From Sympetrum striolatum (taxonomy: Eukaryota > Arthropoda > Insecta > Odonata > Libellulidae): DNA of 64,000 nt. Shown here one piece after another: positions 1 through 14,176 of the stretch. Location: NCBI GenBank assembly GCA_947579665.1, contig OX388343.1, forward strand, positions 103,855,657 to 103,919,656, given 5' to 3'. How positions within the stretch are numbered: the first letter of the stretch is position 1; the number at the start of each line of letters is the position of its first letter. Both the position numbers and the translations under genes were made by a program. The notes beneath the pieces are model-generated. The model had not been told where the DNA came from. It searched no databases and was given only the letters and a program-made list of their open reading frames with translations.

Positions 1-576
1 TTCCCCAGTCAACAGATAAATGGAGTTTATGCCGTCGGGGGTCGTGCGGAGTGGAATGCAGGAATTAAGGTGGCGGAGCTATTTAGGGCATTTAAGGCAC
101 TCCTGATTGCATGTTCGCCTCCTCAAACGTCTTCCTCACTCGAGGATGCTGCCATCGATTGACTGATTGGGTTGCCAAGGACGAAGGATCTACGGAATAT
201 TTATTATAGCATTGGAATCTAGGATAGAATTATGATATAAAGTCTTTCACTTCGGGATCGGTTGATTCCGAATAATTCTCTCGGACGAAACCCTTTGTAT
301 AGGACATTACTTTGGGCGGTATTGAGACTAAAAAGCTGTTATTCCTCTGACTCATAGTCATATATCATATTGATTTTGACTAAAAAATCGGTGAAAATGG
401 TATTATTAAAGAGGGTTGTGAAAAACCTGCACAATCCTACCGATAGGAATTGCTAAAAGATGAAACTAAAAATTGAATAGATAACTTGTTTTTACTTTTA
501 TCGAGGATAAATCATACTTGCAATTAATATAAATTAAAAATTATTGCAAATTATGTGCCATTAACAATTATTTATC

Positions 577-673
577 AAGTTATAAAGTACTGATGATGAT
601 GGCCTTTGCGCCGAAACCGGTCGGAAATAAAATCCTATAGTGCGGAAGTTTAATGTGTTTTACTTTATAACTT
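577..673 (+). repeat. Hammerhead-like dispersed motif, copy 1, inside a hairpin
   Basis: CTGATGA at 590-596 is followed by a GGC/GCC mini-stem (601-603 with 610-612), GAAAC at 613-617 and CGGTCGG. The order CUGAUGA, stem, GAAAC, GUC is that of a hammerhead ribozyme core. A perfect 13-bp inverted repeat, AAGTTATAAAGTA at 577-589 and its complement at 661-673, encloses the motif. The bases directly after the core (AATAAAATCCTATAG) recur after other copies. Stem I pairing immediately next to the core is poor, so activity is doubtful. The repeat family is well supported; the ribozyme interpretation is inference. Confidence 0.6.
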
Positions 674-3375
674 CAGAATTTCCTTCCTCGAAGTTCGGCC
701 GAATACGATAGAGTTTAATTATTTATCAGTTTTAAGTTGAGTTAAAGTCATATTAGATCTCATTAACTTTCCATACTCATCTATAATATTAATGTTTGCT
801 ATGAAAATGTTTATCGCATAATTGTACCCTTATAAAAAAGCAACCGATTACAACTAATAGACTTAATTCTAAACTTCATTTATGCTCGTAAGTTATAAAA
901 GCTCAATTCCTAAAGATGTTCTTTTTTTCCCTCCAAGAATGAGTAGTCAAATATGAACGCCATCGAGCATACTATAATCAAAATAAGTTTATTTGTTCAT
1001 GTTACTTCTATGTAATAGCCTTTATAAAGCTTCTTTTCGTTCAAGAAACGCTATTTTTGGCGGTTATTCTAACTTCCAGCTCGTTCAACCCTCTTTAATT
1101 CGATTTATTTTCAAAAGCCCATTTTGAGTAGCGAATCCCAATCCGCCGTTTCTCTCCCATAATCCTAGCTCTATCAGGGACAAAACGACAAATACAACGC
1201 GAATAATGCTTTTGTTCCTTTTGGCAATTTTCACAAAATTTTTCACATCTATTTTTGTCGCTCTCATTTTTCAATTAATCTTGCGTCATTATTAGGACAT
1301 GGCTATTATAGCCAAAAGTCTTCCGGTGGTGCCCTACGGCCTTCCTCTTCTCCACACTCCCTGAATGGACGTTATTCCTCGGAGACAAGTCCTCCCTTCT
1401 CTCTTTGTGGTTCCCTTCAACTCTTCTTATCTCTCGTCCGAATGAGCCAGTCTGGCTGATTAATTCCGGGACGAGGAAATGGCCAATATTGCTATTAGAG
1501 ACCTATTCTACCACCCTTTGTCCAACTTTCACTTTTTACACTCATTCTCTTTGTTTTTCTTTCACTCTTTTGTTCCTAATTAACTTTTCTAAATATATTT
1601 TCGTAGTTTTCTCTCGCTGCCATGCACTTTTATCAGTCCTCCCAATGCTTTTCTACGTTCTCTTTAATTTTGGTCGGTTCCCTTTAATGCTCAAGTCGTG
1701 TTCGTAATGTAACCATTGTATTTTATTCCATTACTCATCAATCATATAAGTAAATTGTGTACTTGTTTATAGCTCGATCTGTCCAGTTGGCTCACTCCGT
1801 GAGGGCTATAATATCGAGTAATAAGGAATGAGGATGTAGTAAAATGTCTTTAAAATATTTTCAAATTAGTGGAGTCATATGAAATTTCGAAATAATATTT
1901 GCGTGCTTCAAGTAATTTTGCAAAAATCGAAACTGTCATTAAAAAGGATAACAGATATATATTTTATACTAATTACCATGTGTGCGCTAAAGTAAATCAA
2001 TTGTTCATTGAGTAAATATAAGGTATATGATACATTAATATATTGCTCATTGAATATATTATCTCTGAAATTTTGTGTTGATAAAATGACTGATGCATAA
2101 ACATATTCGATATGTTAACCCACATAAGCAAATGTACAATTTTATAACCAAAGTGAATATCCCATATAATATCCCTTTTCAACTTCCGTATGCACCACAT
2201 ATTTACTTATGATAGTTATCTTTTTGACATTTTTCACCTTTATACGAAGGATCTCTTGTGCTCTTTTGCAACTTTTCCACTAACCACTTCATCGCTGGGC
2301 TGAAATTTTCCGTCACGTTCTCATCTTTATTCTCAAAATTTTAAAATCAACCTTACCCGTAACTAACCTATCACATCAGTCTTCCTTTCTGCCTAATTTA
2401 TCTTCCGCTTCTTCTTCGCTGAATTTCTTTTGATTCGCAATTTTTCGGTTGTATAGTACCTTATAACTCTTCCTCATTCTTTTCCTTTGCAAGAAGGAAA
2501 TTCGTTGGCATTTCGCCTTCACACTTTTATCTTCTCAAGTTGTCTGTTCATCTTTTCCGCTTTTTATTTTCTGCCGGAGGTTTCGTCGAAAGGTCAGCGG
2601 TATTTTTGCTCCGGGAGACTATCATTTTTTCTTTGATCTCAGAAATCGATTTTTCGATCGCGGCGCGAGGGAATCGTCGATTGGCCGAAAAATTAAGTGG
2701 GGGATGAAAGTCTCGCGTGTGATTCATATAAACTGCGACCTGTTATTTTGATCATCGCATCTCGGAGGAAATCTTTCTGGTTTCCATGAATTTCGCAAAC
2801 TCAGCGTCAATGTTTTTGTAGAACGTTTTCCTGAGCCCTTTTAATTATGCAATATTTTTATTTGTGAAATGGTTAAGTAAATAATATTAACGTGTTTTTA
2901 ATATTCTCTTCTCTTGAATTTAATGTTAATGTTTGAAACTATATTTAACTGGATTTGGATTATAATTTATGGGTTTTTTTCTCAAAAGTTACGGGCAACA
3001 TAGGTACTTATAATCTTAAAATATTTAGGCAATCTAAATAGAAAAGATTACGTTTGCCGAGCGGTCTTTAAAATTATTTACATTAATCTACTACTCATTT
3101 GCAAGAGTTTTTAGTCGTTGTATTCACTTCCACAATTTTGGAGAAAATACCAGCAATCTCCAGCTAAAAGTTATCTCAATTGCGCTCAATGTTACGCCAT
3201 TCAAACACGTTCTTGGTTGCATTTTTACCAAACTCCACTATGAGAGGAAGGTTTCCCAATTCTTTCCTGCAATTTAAACTGCGGATTAATATTTCTTTAT
3301 CTAGGATTACGATCGATGATATGATGGGAGATATAGTGGTATAAAAGTATGATAGGGTCTTACTTTCCAATATGC

Positions 3376-3417
3376 AGTATTTTGTCCCGTTAAAGAAGTA
3401 TTTTGTCCCGTTAAAGA
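3376..3417. repeat. Perfect 21-bp tandem duplication
   Basis: Two identical adjacent 21-bp units (3376-3396 and 3397-3417), each beginning AGTATTTTGTCCCG. There is no divergence between the units, which suggests a recent slippage duplication. No coding role is apparent. Confidence 0.9.
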
Positions 3418-3855
3418 TTAGATCGTAGGAATCTCACTTAGCCTATTATGTAATTCCTCATCTCTCTTCCTCATTCATCTGCCTTCCTTTTATCCACTCT
3501 CGTCCTCGTGTGGCGTCATCCGTAGAGTGTCTGTCCAGGGCACCGTCTGCCTCTTCATTAGTTCCCTTCCTTTTGTTCGACCGGCTCCCTTGCGCCCCTG
3601 ACACCTTCCAAACAATGAGAAGCTCCCTCCTGAGGGAATGCGGGAGGAGGGGAATCAGGAGCTTCAGATATTTGCGGCCAGAGGGTGTGAGTGGGTGGCA
3701 CTCATGCAATATGGAGACGATAAGTCGGATTTCAGAATTTCGATCCATTTGAAGCCACTCTTACGAAGTATTCACTTGCCTCCGTTGGAATTTTCGGATT
3801 GGTCTTTCAGCTTAAGACACGATCACTCGGAAAATATTACTCTTTGAAGTTTGAA

Positions 3856-4733
3856 AAATAATAATAAAAACTCTTTATTTGGCGAGGTTAGGCCCATTAG
3901 GGCCTCCCTTACACCTAACCATTAAGGATAACTAATGTTAAATACAGAAAAAAGGTGGAAAAACAATACAAATGAATATATATATATATAAAGAAAATAA
4001 AAAGAATAGGTAAAAAAATAATAGAATTGGGGAAAAACTCCTTGGCTGAAGGCTTTCGGAGAAAAACCCACTGTGCGGGAAAACGCTCACACAAGAAGGG
4101 GAGCGAAAAAAACCCGCGAAAACACAGATGGAAATAAATACAAGCAGGTATATCACTAGTTGCATAATTGCAGACTAATATTGTTGGGTAAATTTCTTGG
4201 TGGTTGACCACGGATGTCATTTACCTGAAAAGACTAAAGAAGAAGAGTAGACGGAAAATAAAGCGCTTTCGGAAATGCGATTTAAGTAATAGAGGCCTTA
4301 AAGATTGAGATAAATAAGCTACTATAATGTAATTAATAATCCACAATTAAATATTTTATAATAGTTATACTGGTAAGGATAATTAAAGTTATATTGATAG
4401 ATAAAGCATGATTTACCTGCTGCACAAATATTAATAAATCTAAAAATAGTATTAATACTAAAAGAAAAGAAAAAAAATTAAATTAAAAAATAAAGAAAAT
4501 AGAAATAATTATTATTATTATAAAAAGACAAGTTATGATGTTACCCTAGGGATTTGATGATGGTACTAGTAGTGGACATATGAAAGGTGTCTAGTGAAAA
4601 AATATTAATTATCCTTGTTAATTAATATGTTTGAGACTGACTGTTTGAAGGAATGAAGTGAGAGGCATTTGAGATTGTGGTTGGGTAGTTCATTCCAATA
4701 CTTCGCTCCAAAAAAGGAGGGGGAGAGAAATTA
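3856..4733 (-). mobile_element. 5'-truncated LINE, reverse transcriptase C-terminus plus 3' UTR
   Basis: Read on the minus strand, 4730 down to 4605 encodes a C-terminal tail containing FFGAKYWNELPNHNLK and SLHSFKQSVSNIL before a TAA stop at 4605-4607. This is the typical ending of non-LTR retrotransposon ORF2 (the 'WN.LP...SL.SFK' pattern). An in-frame stop lies just upstream at 4731-4733, so the copy is 5'-degenerate. About 750 bp of AT-rich 3' sequence follows, ending in AATAAAGAG and a (TTA)n tail that runs into 3856. The same 3' end recurs at 20551-20830. The region contains a (TA)n tract near 3975-3991. The clade is not assigned. Confidence 0.7.
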
Positions 4734-6944
4734 TTCAGACTAATCTGTATGTTATTTGAAAACTAATCGCTAACACAGCAATTGATGTTAACGTAAAAGC
4801 AGTAGCAATTACTAAAAAATAATATATTTTGTAATTCCATCGATATTTGCAAAAGATCGCAAAGTATAGGGTAAAATAATCTTAATAATGCATCGGAGGA
4901 TGTGGAAAAGATAGCAGAATTCTTCTGATCGAAGGCGAATGGGGTTACCTCAGGAAACATCGTCATACCTTCAAAACCACAGATCCATCTTTGTTCTTTT
5001 AAGGAGCAGTATTTAGATGTTACTTAGTTTAAGTATTTTGTGATATGTACGTTCTTCGGTGCGGGAGACTTGTTTTAAAAGAAGACCCTGAGGGAGATCG
5101 CAGTGGATTCGCAGAAAAAGGGAGGAGGGGAACAGCCCTCTCGGGATTTGCTCTCAGATTCTGTCGAATTGTTCAAAGAAAATAAAGCCCTGCCTTGAAA
5201 CGGGAACCATTTCTCCCTTATGGTTTCGCTATTCTGTATATCCCCTATAGAGGCGCTCCAGTCGCCTCCCATTTTTATGCCTTATTTAATTTATGTGAAG
5301 GGTGGAGCCAACAGGGTTGCAAGAGATGCTGTTTTGTGTTTAATTCGAAGAGTAGTACTTGCGTATTTTTACCTTTGCAGCCTGGTAAAACCCTGCGCTT
5401 GATGACGATTTATTGAACTTTTGTAGAATTGTTTGATGGTATTCCTTTCTCTTGGATTCTAAAGTTAATATGAGTGCCGTAAGAAAATTGTGGCTTGACT
5501 CAGATGTTGAGACCGTAAATCGCAGCCAGGACTTATTTACTGATATCACTTCGTAATCCCGTACATTTGATCTTTTTCATCGCATTGTCGACTAACATTT
5601 TTATAAAAGAACTGTTTTTCAACGATAAAGTTGCGTGATTTTTGAAAAAAATTGCTAATGTTATGAATGCATTTCCATTGAAATTATTTTGAATCCATTT
5701 CTTTGATAAGAGTGATTTATTCCTTTTGTAGGATGTTTTAGTCTCATTCCTTCAAATTTACGGCGAATGAGAGAAGAAAAATAGCTATGGTAACAAGGTA
5801 AATAGCAAAACAAACACTCCGTGATATTCTAATTACAACATACCAATAGTCTGACAAAGAAGCATCAACTCATGGTCTTCCTTACCGAGATGAAGCAATG
5901 CATATTGGGATTTTTAGTTTTCTGTGTAGAAGGAGTCAAGACGGATTTACCTTTTGCGTGACCCAATGCTGTTGAGGATGCATATCGTATGCGAATCATT
6001 CGTCCTTTTACTGCTACTTGTTGATCTATCATGATCTCCTAAATTATAGTACCAAAGTGTTTTTTGCCCTTTGCTGCTAGAAAATTGTTCTGCGAAATAC
6101 TGAGAGAATAGCAGAACGCTTCTTCCGTCTAGCAGAGAACTCTTTTCAAGTCTAGAGATAGAGAGTGGCATCGCATTTGACTTGTATGCATAGTTTAAAA
6201 GGGGGCGTGTTTATGATGGCGAATGCATTTTGCGACTACGGAGATGATTCGTGAGCACCATCTATGGAAACCTTTGATAGCTCTCTGTTCTATTCTTCTG
6301 CGTGCCTTCGTCTTCGCGCTTCTACACTTTTTGTTCAGTACAGTCTTACGTTCTCACCACCCAAATCTTCTATTTATACTCATATTTTCTTTCAGAGAAC
6401 CATTTCAGTGTTTTTGAATCCTAAGTGTTTCAAATAACCAATCATTTTTCTTCTCCTAATTGGCTCATTTTAATTTTTCTTGGATTTGCTTCCTAGACAC
6501 GGTTTACTAATAGATAATCATATAATCAAGAAAACCGAGAATAAATCGAAGACAATGGTGCCGTTTCAAGAAAATATATCCTCCGAACATAGAAAGGGGC
6601 CCATTAAAATATTGAAAAGATGTTTTACTACGTATTATCAGATAGTGTTTGACAGATACAAATATGGATCTACATAACTATACGCATTGTAGTGTCATAT
6701 TAGTTTTACCTGCTGTTTTGGTTCAACCAATGCAATGTATTTTCATGGCGGTTGCCTCAGCACAGTTCTACGTTATTGGCAACCCATAGCCTTCGATTTC
6801 TTTTGTAATATGTATATTGATTTTGCAGAAAGCAGATAAATCTAAATTTAAACTAGTAATTGAGCTAAAGAATAAAGGGATATGTGTAATTGCTCATCAC
6901 AAGACTTAACTAGAATTAACGGAAGTTTTCAATCTTGTAGATTT

Positions 6945-7440
6945 CATATATGCTGATTTTAATAGTAAAAAGAGATTTCGATATAGGAATGAGGCAAAAT
7001 TTGGTAAAGACTTATCTGTGGAGTGCATTATTATATGGGAGGGAGACGTGGACCGTGGGAATGGCAGAGAGGAAATGGCATTTGAGATGTGGTGTTACAG
7101 AAGGATGGCAAAGATCAGCTCGACAGAACGACTGACGAATCAGGAGGTCCTGAGAAAAGTGGGTGAAGAGAGGTGTCTGTGGAAGACTTTAAAAAGGAGG
7201 CGGGATTCGTGGATTGGACATCTTCTGCAGCATGAGGGATTGGTGAAAACCATAATTGAAGGGATGGTGGAGGGAAAAAACAAAAGAAGGCCAAGATTGG
7301 AATATTTGAATCAGATAATGGAGGATATGGGATGTGGAAGTTATTCAGAACTGAAGAGGATGCGGGAAAATAGAGAGAGATGGAAAACTGTCGCCAACCA
7401 ATCCTGAGGGATTGATAAACAGAAGATGCTGATGATTGTA
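6945..7440 (+). mobile_element. Degenerate LINE fragment, reverse transcriptase C-terminal region, frameshifted
   Basis: The sequence first encodes LVKTYLWSALLYGRETWTV in one frame (about 7000-7058) and then continues in another frame with FEMWCYRRMAKIS, RRDSWIGHLLQHEGL and IIEGMVEGK, to a TGA at 7405-7407. These are the standard C-terminal motifs of an endonuclease/reverse-transcriptase type non-LTR element: LYG.E.W, AFEMWCYRRM, WIGH.LRH and the EGK/PR block. The break between frames lies at about 7055-7075, where a few residues present in intact relatives are missing. The fragment is 5'-truncated (nothing recognisable before about 6945). It seems to end in a GATGCTGATGAT-like tail near 7438. 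It is a dead copy. Confidence 0.85.
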
Positions 7441-10400
7441 CCTCTTTAGATTAACCAGTGTTTTACGTGAATCTGTCTACGATGAGATCATACAGTCGCC
7501 AATAAGTATAGATTCCTTTCGTAGCATCTCTACTTCATTATGCGTTGTTTTCGTTTCTCGACTTTCAATTCAGCACTCTTTATCCAAGAGAATATCGTTC
7601 ATTAATTCCTAAAGTCAAAATCGTAAAGAACGTATTCCTTTGTACTTTTTCCCTACGGTTATATTTCACACAATCGCGTCTGCCTTCTTTCACATCCCCG
7701 TTGACTCTCAAAAGTTGTCACTTAATCAACAAATTGAAAAGGAATAACTCTGGTCGTATCTTTTATCTATTATCGTCATCCTTCGCCCATTCCTTTCATT
7801 TCCCTCTAAATGCAGTATGTTTTCCGTAGCAGATCGCATTACCCTTTCACTCGGCACCCTCTGCACCCGCCGCTCCTTTGACTGTTAGCGCGGCCACTTT
7901 GCCCACTGCAATCTGCGGCCTCGAAACAACTGGACGAAGGCGTTAAAAAGTGGAGTAATGAAAATGAAGGGCTTCACTTGCTCAAAGGGAACGAAAACAA
8001 TGAAGGGATTTTCATGCGTTCCGAGAAAGTAATTTATCACCGAGGACGACGTTGTCCGGGATATCATTGTATTTTTTTACGGTTCAGAGGGAAGTAAAAA
8101 AACAAATTAGGTTTCCTCGATCAAATCTCTTTTTGATGTCGTGCAAAGTGGAAATTATCCTCTGTTCTTAGAGTCGTTTGCGAGGAGCATTGTGTCAGAT
8201 GTCTCTTTAGTGTTGGAAAGTTAATGTAATTAAAGGGAGTTCGTTCTTTAATGAGCATTTGGATGAGAGTTTACTCGAAGGATAATGTAAACCATCGCGT
8301 GTTTGTTCGGTAATGTAAGAACAAAACTGAAGGAGAGAGACAACACAAATATTATATTTGATTGAAATGCAAAAATGTTGTTTCCCGATCGGCCCATACA
8401 CGTGACTCGTATAATTTTGTTTTTTCTCTTACACTTTTTAAATGAGAACGAATTGGACCATCCAAGTATATTGTTATTATTTTGGTTTAAAAATAAAATG
8501 GGCTGTAACTTTTGGAGAACTCCAAATTTGTCAGAAGATCGAATCGAAGAGAGCAAACATCATTTATTTGCTAGTTAAAAATGGATGAGATAAATTACAT
8601 GTGCGACAGCACAGTTCTTCGCCTAAATCATCGGAGTATAGAGTCAACATTCTTAAACCCTGGGACCCTTCAATGGTACAGTGTTCAAGTACTGGATTAT
8701 TTTATGCAAATGCCAATTTATATTTATGGATGCAGATTTTTGAGGCTGAGTTTCGTAGAACGCTGAAATGAATCTGAAATATCTCCATCATTGCGTTGAG
8801 TACGCATGTTACTGGTATTAATTTGAATTGAAATAGGCTAAAAACATTTTATGAAGGTTTCTATTTACGAATTGGCCGATAGTTAAATGTTTAATATTCC
8901 TTGAAAAATATCACGAAATATTTCAACTTCCAATGATTCGATGTGATCCCTTGATAATGTCTGTCTTCGATTACATCACCATACCAACTCCAGAAAAAAG
9001 TCCTCAATCAATATAATTCAGTTACTCCAAAAGTGAAGCTGTCTTGTCGAAGTAGGATCGAGTTGAGAGTGGTTTGAGTGGGCATTTAGCGTGCGAAGGG
9101 AAGAATGTGTGGGTCAAGACAATGCTACGGAAGTGATAAGGAAGGGAGAAGGGGAGGGTTGCCAGCCGGAAACATCTTCACCATTTGGGGCAGTGGTGGA
9201 GAGAACACTAAGAAAATGAAGCCAAGGGAAAGTAGGCGATTCATGAGGGAAAATAATCCGATGATGAAGAAACTGCATTATCTACTCAAATTGTTAAAAC
9301 GAGATCAATATTTGTCTATTCATGTCTTCAAAGCAGTTTTGAAGTATCTATTCCTCTTGGAAGCCATCGCCAATGTAAACGCTCCTATTTTGCCGAGATG
9401 GAACTTCATCGAGTTAACTTCTTCGCTTGTATTTTTTTATCTTGAAGTTCGACACTGAAGTGTAAGTTCTAAAATAGTTCCTTAGATTTCCGAAAATGGT
9501 TCTGGCTCCTTGGTTTCCATCTTTGTTGGTACCACGATTTTCTGAATGATGAGTTTTTTGATATTGGGATCTTTTATCCAAAAAGTCGTCCTATGGAGTG
9601 TTTCAGAGGTTCTTTTGGCAACCCTCGCGAAGGCCTGAACAAGGGTCGAGAGAGAAAAGGGAACAGCTTAGGAAGGGAGGGATAAGCTAGGCTCTCGAGA
9701 GGCGAAAAAAATGATAATAAAAATAAAAAAGGGGGAGAAGAGGGGTGAACGCAGCAGAGACGCGAGTGAATACCGGCTCAACCGTTATTTGTGGCAAGTC
9801 AACCTTATAGCCGCCAAGTCCGAAACAAATGAACACCTATGGCCGCCTTCCCTCCACACCTCTTTTCCCCATTAATCCTTCTGTGAGAAGGGACCCAATC
9901 AGCGTTAAGTGGAAAAGCCAATGTATTCGCTCTCCATGAAATTGGACGTCCGTCCATTATCTCAGCGTGGAGATGATCCTTGGTCACGCTTTCCAACAAC
10001 TTCGGATTTTCGTATTCTGCACTTGGAAATTAGCGCCCCACTCTTTTGTGGTCCACCCAAAAAGTTCATCGCCTCGTTTTCTCTCGTGGAATTAAGTGGT
10101 AGGATCTTTCATTTTAAGTGGATGGCGTGGCTGAATGAAGAAAAATCACTTTTGACGTGGACATCTTGAATGGTACTTTTGTGTGTTTTTGGGCCGATTG
10201 TGTTTTGGAGGGATTGTCTCTCGCGAATGAGGGATGATTCATTACTCGGAGGGCAAGACGAGAAGAAGTCTCAGAGAAATACGATCTTGCTCGCTTTTAC
10301 GGGTTCTCCTTGCATTTCGTCCTCGGATTTTTTCGACAAAACTTCTTGCATTTGATTTTTTATTTTTCTATTGTCCTCGAAATCTCTTGTGGTCAGCAAT

Positions 10401-13400
10401 GTGGCGAGGTCATACCTATCATTGAGAAATTAACTCTTTTCATTCCATACCTCTTTTATCCCGAACTCATGATCTTGGGAATTTCTGTTTCCAATGACAG
10501 AATCCATGTTGCTCTCCTTTCTCTTTATGTAGGTTATTTTCCGAGACGTTTTTCGCCAAGTTTTGTGCTCGTCGCTGCCTGTTTTTATACGAAGCACAAT
10601 TCTTTCCTTCTGTGTAAAGTTTTTGCTATCTCTTTACATAAGATACTTGCGTTGTTAGCTCGAAAAATTAATGAAATATGAAATACTTCATATTTTCCCT
10701 AGTATATAGCTTTAATCCGGTGTAGAATAATTCGCCATAAAAACACGTCTTTTCACTTCAAATTTGAATACGTTGGTCTGAAATTGATTTACAAATGAAC
10801 CCGTAAACTATTTTCGATGAGAAAACAAAATTCTTGGATAAGAGACTGCAAAATATTAATATGCATTTCACTGAGTTTGAATAAGGAGTGTAATGACGTC
10901 AACGAGAACAAATATGAGATATATTGAATAGAATATGTACGTAAAATGTGGGACATTGTAATTGTAGCATATACTAGGCTTTCCAAAAGAGATATTGAAG
11001 GATATGCCAACATTCTGGCAGCTGTTTTTATGGCAGTGCAGTTGCCACTTTATGCTTTCAGAGGACAAGTTTTTAGGCGATGTTTTTATTTGCTGTGAAT
11101 AACGTTTAGTTAAGAAATAATACACTCAGAAATGGGGCGTCAGGAAGTTAACGCAGATTTTCTAGGCTATATTCAAGCCAAGCTTAAAAAAACTCATCTT
11201 CTTTATTTATTAGGCATTTTACCTTATATGAGAGTATGGAAACAGCATCCATATAGGGATTTCTATTCGTATCTTTTTCAATTGCGGACCGCTCGTTGAA
11301 AATAAACAGCCATAAGAGTGCCTCGTTTCACCTCCTGACTGAAAAAATACTTTTCTCTTCCTTAATGAATGCCACTTACGATATGATAGATTAATAGGAG
11401 AGCATATTAACTTACTCCTTAGGAGAGGGTTCGTGGAAAATTGTGCTGGGAAGGTTGGCTTTGATGATGATCTTCGTCAGAGGACAAGTAGTTGGCCGTT
11501 GAGCACTCGATCAAAGCTCGTATCTCTTGATGCCCTTGAAACTGCGATCTCAAATAAAAACACGGAAGATGCAACAAACTGTCGCTGGCGGCGCTGCCTT
11601 CACCCTACGGAATTAATGCAGTTGTGGTGTTATGCGAGTGGGAGAGACGCAGCCGACGCCATTTCCGGCTACACTTCCCTCGCCAACTGCTTAACACTAA
11701 AAAAGCAAGATGCAGATGTGAATTACTGATTTTCCTCGTGGAAGCTGAGCGTTGTCTGCATCTTTCTTAGTTTAGTTTCGTGCAATGGTGTAGCTTCGGG
11801 AATTGAAGACTCGACAACATAATCAATTGAAGCACATTAAATTCATCAAGGTTTGCCAATTATATTTTCTTGCATCTTCAACATTAAAACAAGTTTACTG
11901 AATTCAAATTTTAAGAAATTATACAAGAATTTAAAAAAGAACATTTGGGGTATGAAATACACTGTCGAAGTTGGTCTTGTGTACACCTAGTGTGTATATA
12001 TTAGCCTTGTGTGTATATATTATGAAAATGTACTAGTTGAATTCATAATAATAATTCTACACGCTATGGTTTGTTTGAAACATTCCACTATTTTCCATTC
12101 CGTATAGTATATCATTTTCAATATTAACAACCTTTATGGATTTACATTTCCTGGGCCTACTCGTAAATTTCCCCAAAATTTACAGCTTCCCTTTTTCCCT
12201 CTCAATTTTAGCGTTATTAGCAACTTTGTGCATATCTTATACTTATTTATTATTATATTGTAGTTACTTATTTCTTTAGAAAAGTCTTTTTGTAATGTTC
12301 CTTGCAACAGCTTCAGCTTGTTCATCCCCAAGTTGGACTTCCCGATGGCACCTCTGCGAAGCATCTTTCCTCAATCTTCTCCCCATGGATATCCCAGCGA
12401 GGATAAATTAGTTCTCTGGTCCCCAGAGAGACACGTTGGCTCCCCATTGACGAGTTACTTGCCCCCCCACGCACTCTGCGCCACCTCATCTGTCCCCCGA
12501 TGGATTCCTTCTCCCTCCGACCCTCCTTTCTGCACTGCAATCCTGCGACTGAGTATATTGAATTGAATATTTCAATGTTGTTTCGCTCGATAATATAGTT
12601 GATCTCTCTGTGGCCGTTAGACGCATCAAAAAGTGATATTATTTTGACTTATCTTCTAATCACGAAGAGTATTACAGTCTATTTCAATTTCAATTTGATC
12701 GATTAATAAGGCATGGCCCATTTTCCGGCAATTTACAAACGGAAATCCAAAATTGAAACATTTATCGCTCATAAGAATTGATACTTTAAAATTTCTTAAT
12801 CAATAGAAAGCCTATGTAACTCTTACATAAGCCATTTATATACTATGGAGACTATCGCTTATTCTTTAAGGGAAATTTTAATACGTAAGTGCTTCCCATA
12901 TTGATACATCCTAATAAAATAAGTATTTAATTTGAATGAACTGCATTTGTAAGTTCAGTTTTATCCCTTTCATGGTAAAGAGTTCCTTCTGATGGTTCTT
13001 CAATGCTCTCATATTTAAGGATATGATGACTGATAGATAAGGATCCTTATCTTATGTTTTATAGAATGTAAACATTATTTAGTCATTTTCAATGAATACT
13101 ACTATTCTAAACAAAATATTTCGATGAAAATCTCAGTCACTTAACATCTATTTCAACTTAAAGTGCACACTCTCTCGCATTAATTTTTTGGCAAAATCAT
13201 ACCTAAAATGTATATCGTTTGTCCATATACTTAGTTTGATCTATTCTGCTCCCAGTGGTATGATTGTTTGAGTCTCCAGCATCCGGTTTGATAAATATTT
13301 TAATAACTCAAAATAATCCCTGCAAAATCCGAACTCGTAATATACGTAATTAAGAAATACTCGAAGAACCTTCAAATGGAAATGTCTTTCGAACAGACTA

Positions 13401-14176
13401 ATTAAGAGGTTAACTCCTCAGCGTGAAAGAAGAGAGAAACCCTTACAGGATATCTATCACATCCCTTTTTTATCCTCTCCACTCGCTTTTCATCTCAAGC
13501 TAATGTACACGTTTCGCTAGGAACAGCTCTCTTCAGGAACGCGGGTTACCATCCACTTCTTTCCTTCCTCAAACAAACCAAAGGAGGGAAAAGGAGTCCC
13601 TTTTTGTGCCTCTTAGATACAGCTTATCCTTCCTTTTTCTCGCTCATTAACTTCGCGCCTTAATACGCTTACCTTTGCCCAAGTGGGAGGAGGGAGCACT
13701 CCTTCCTCGGAAACAAGAAGTCTCAACGAAAAATGCAAGTACACGCGTGTCTTTTGCATTTATATTTCCTTTTTCTCTCCTATACTTTCTTTTCTACCTT
13801 TCTTTATGCAATTTCTATATGTCCTTTCCTATCCTTGATGAATAGCCTGCCATTGTGCAAACCCTTGGGGGATTTAGTCTCAGTTTATCCCTTTAGTCAT
13901 CGATGAGTATTGAGTAGCCTCTGATACTTTAAGACCTCCTTCTTCTCCAAATTCCATTCTTGATTTAAACCCTAAGGGCATTTGCAACCTCGTCAATATA
14001 GCATTCTCACAGTATCAGCCGGATAAAATGACCAACACTTTACGTTCAGGGCTATTGGTATGAGTTAATTTCAGGAAACTGCTGCCTCTCATGAATTCTC
14101 TGATTGTTTTTGGTAAACTTTACAGACGAAGATTAAGTTTACGTACGTTGAATTTACGGAAGCCAATCGTTGGTCT

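Noticed and set aside
291..305. Additional GAAACC matches (also near 31910 and 48610) as further copies of the hammerhead-like motif
   Set aside because: They lack the CTGATGA-type block, the hairpin and the shared 3' flank.
3458..3752. Overlapping open frames on both strands as a possible upstream Vsx exon
   Set aside because: Neither translation shows an octapeptide or any Vsx-like sequence, and no convincing splice phase was found.
11433..11729. A 98-codon plus-strand open frame
   Set aside because: No family recognised, no supporting splice signals or neighbouring exons; treated as chance.
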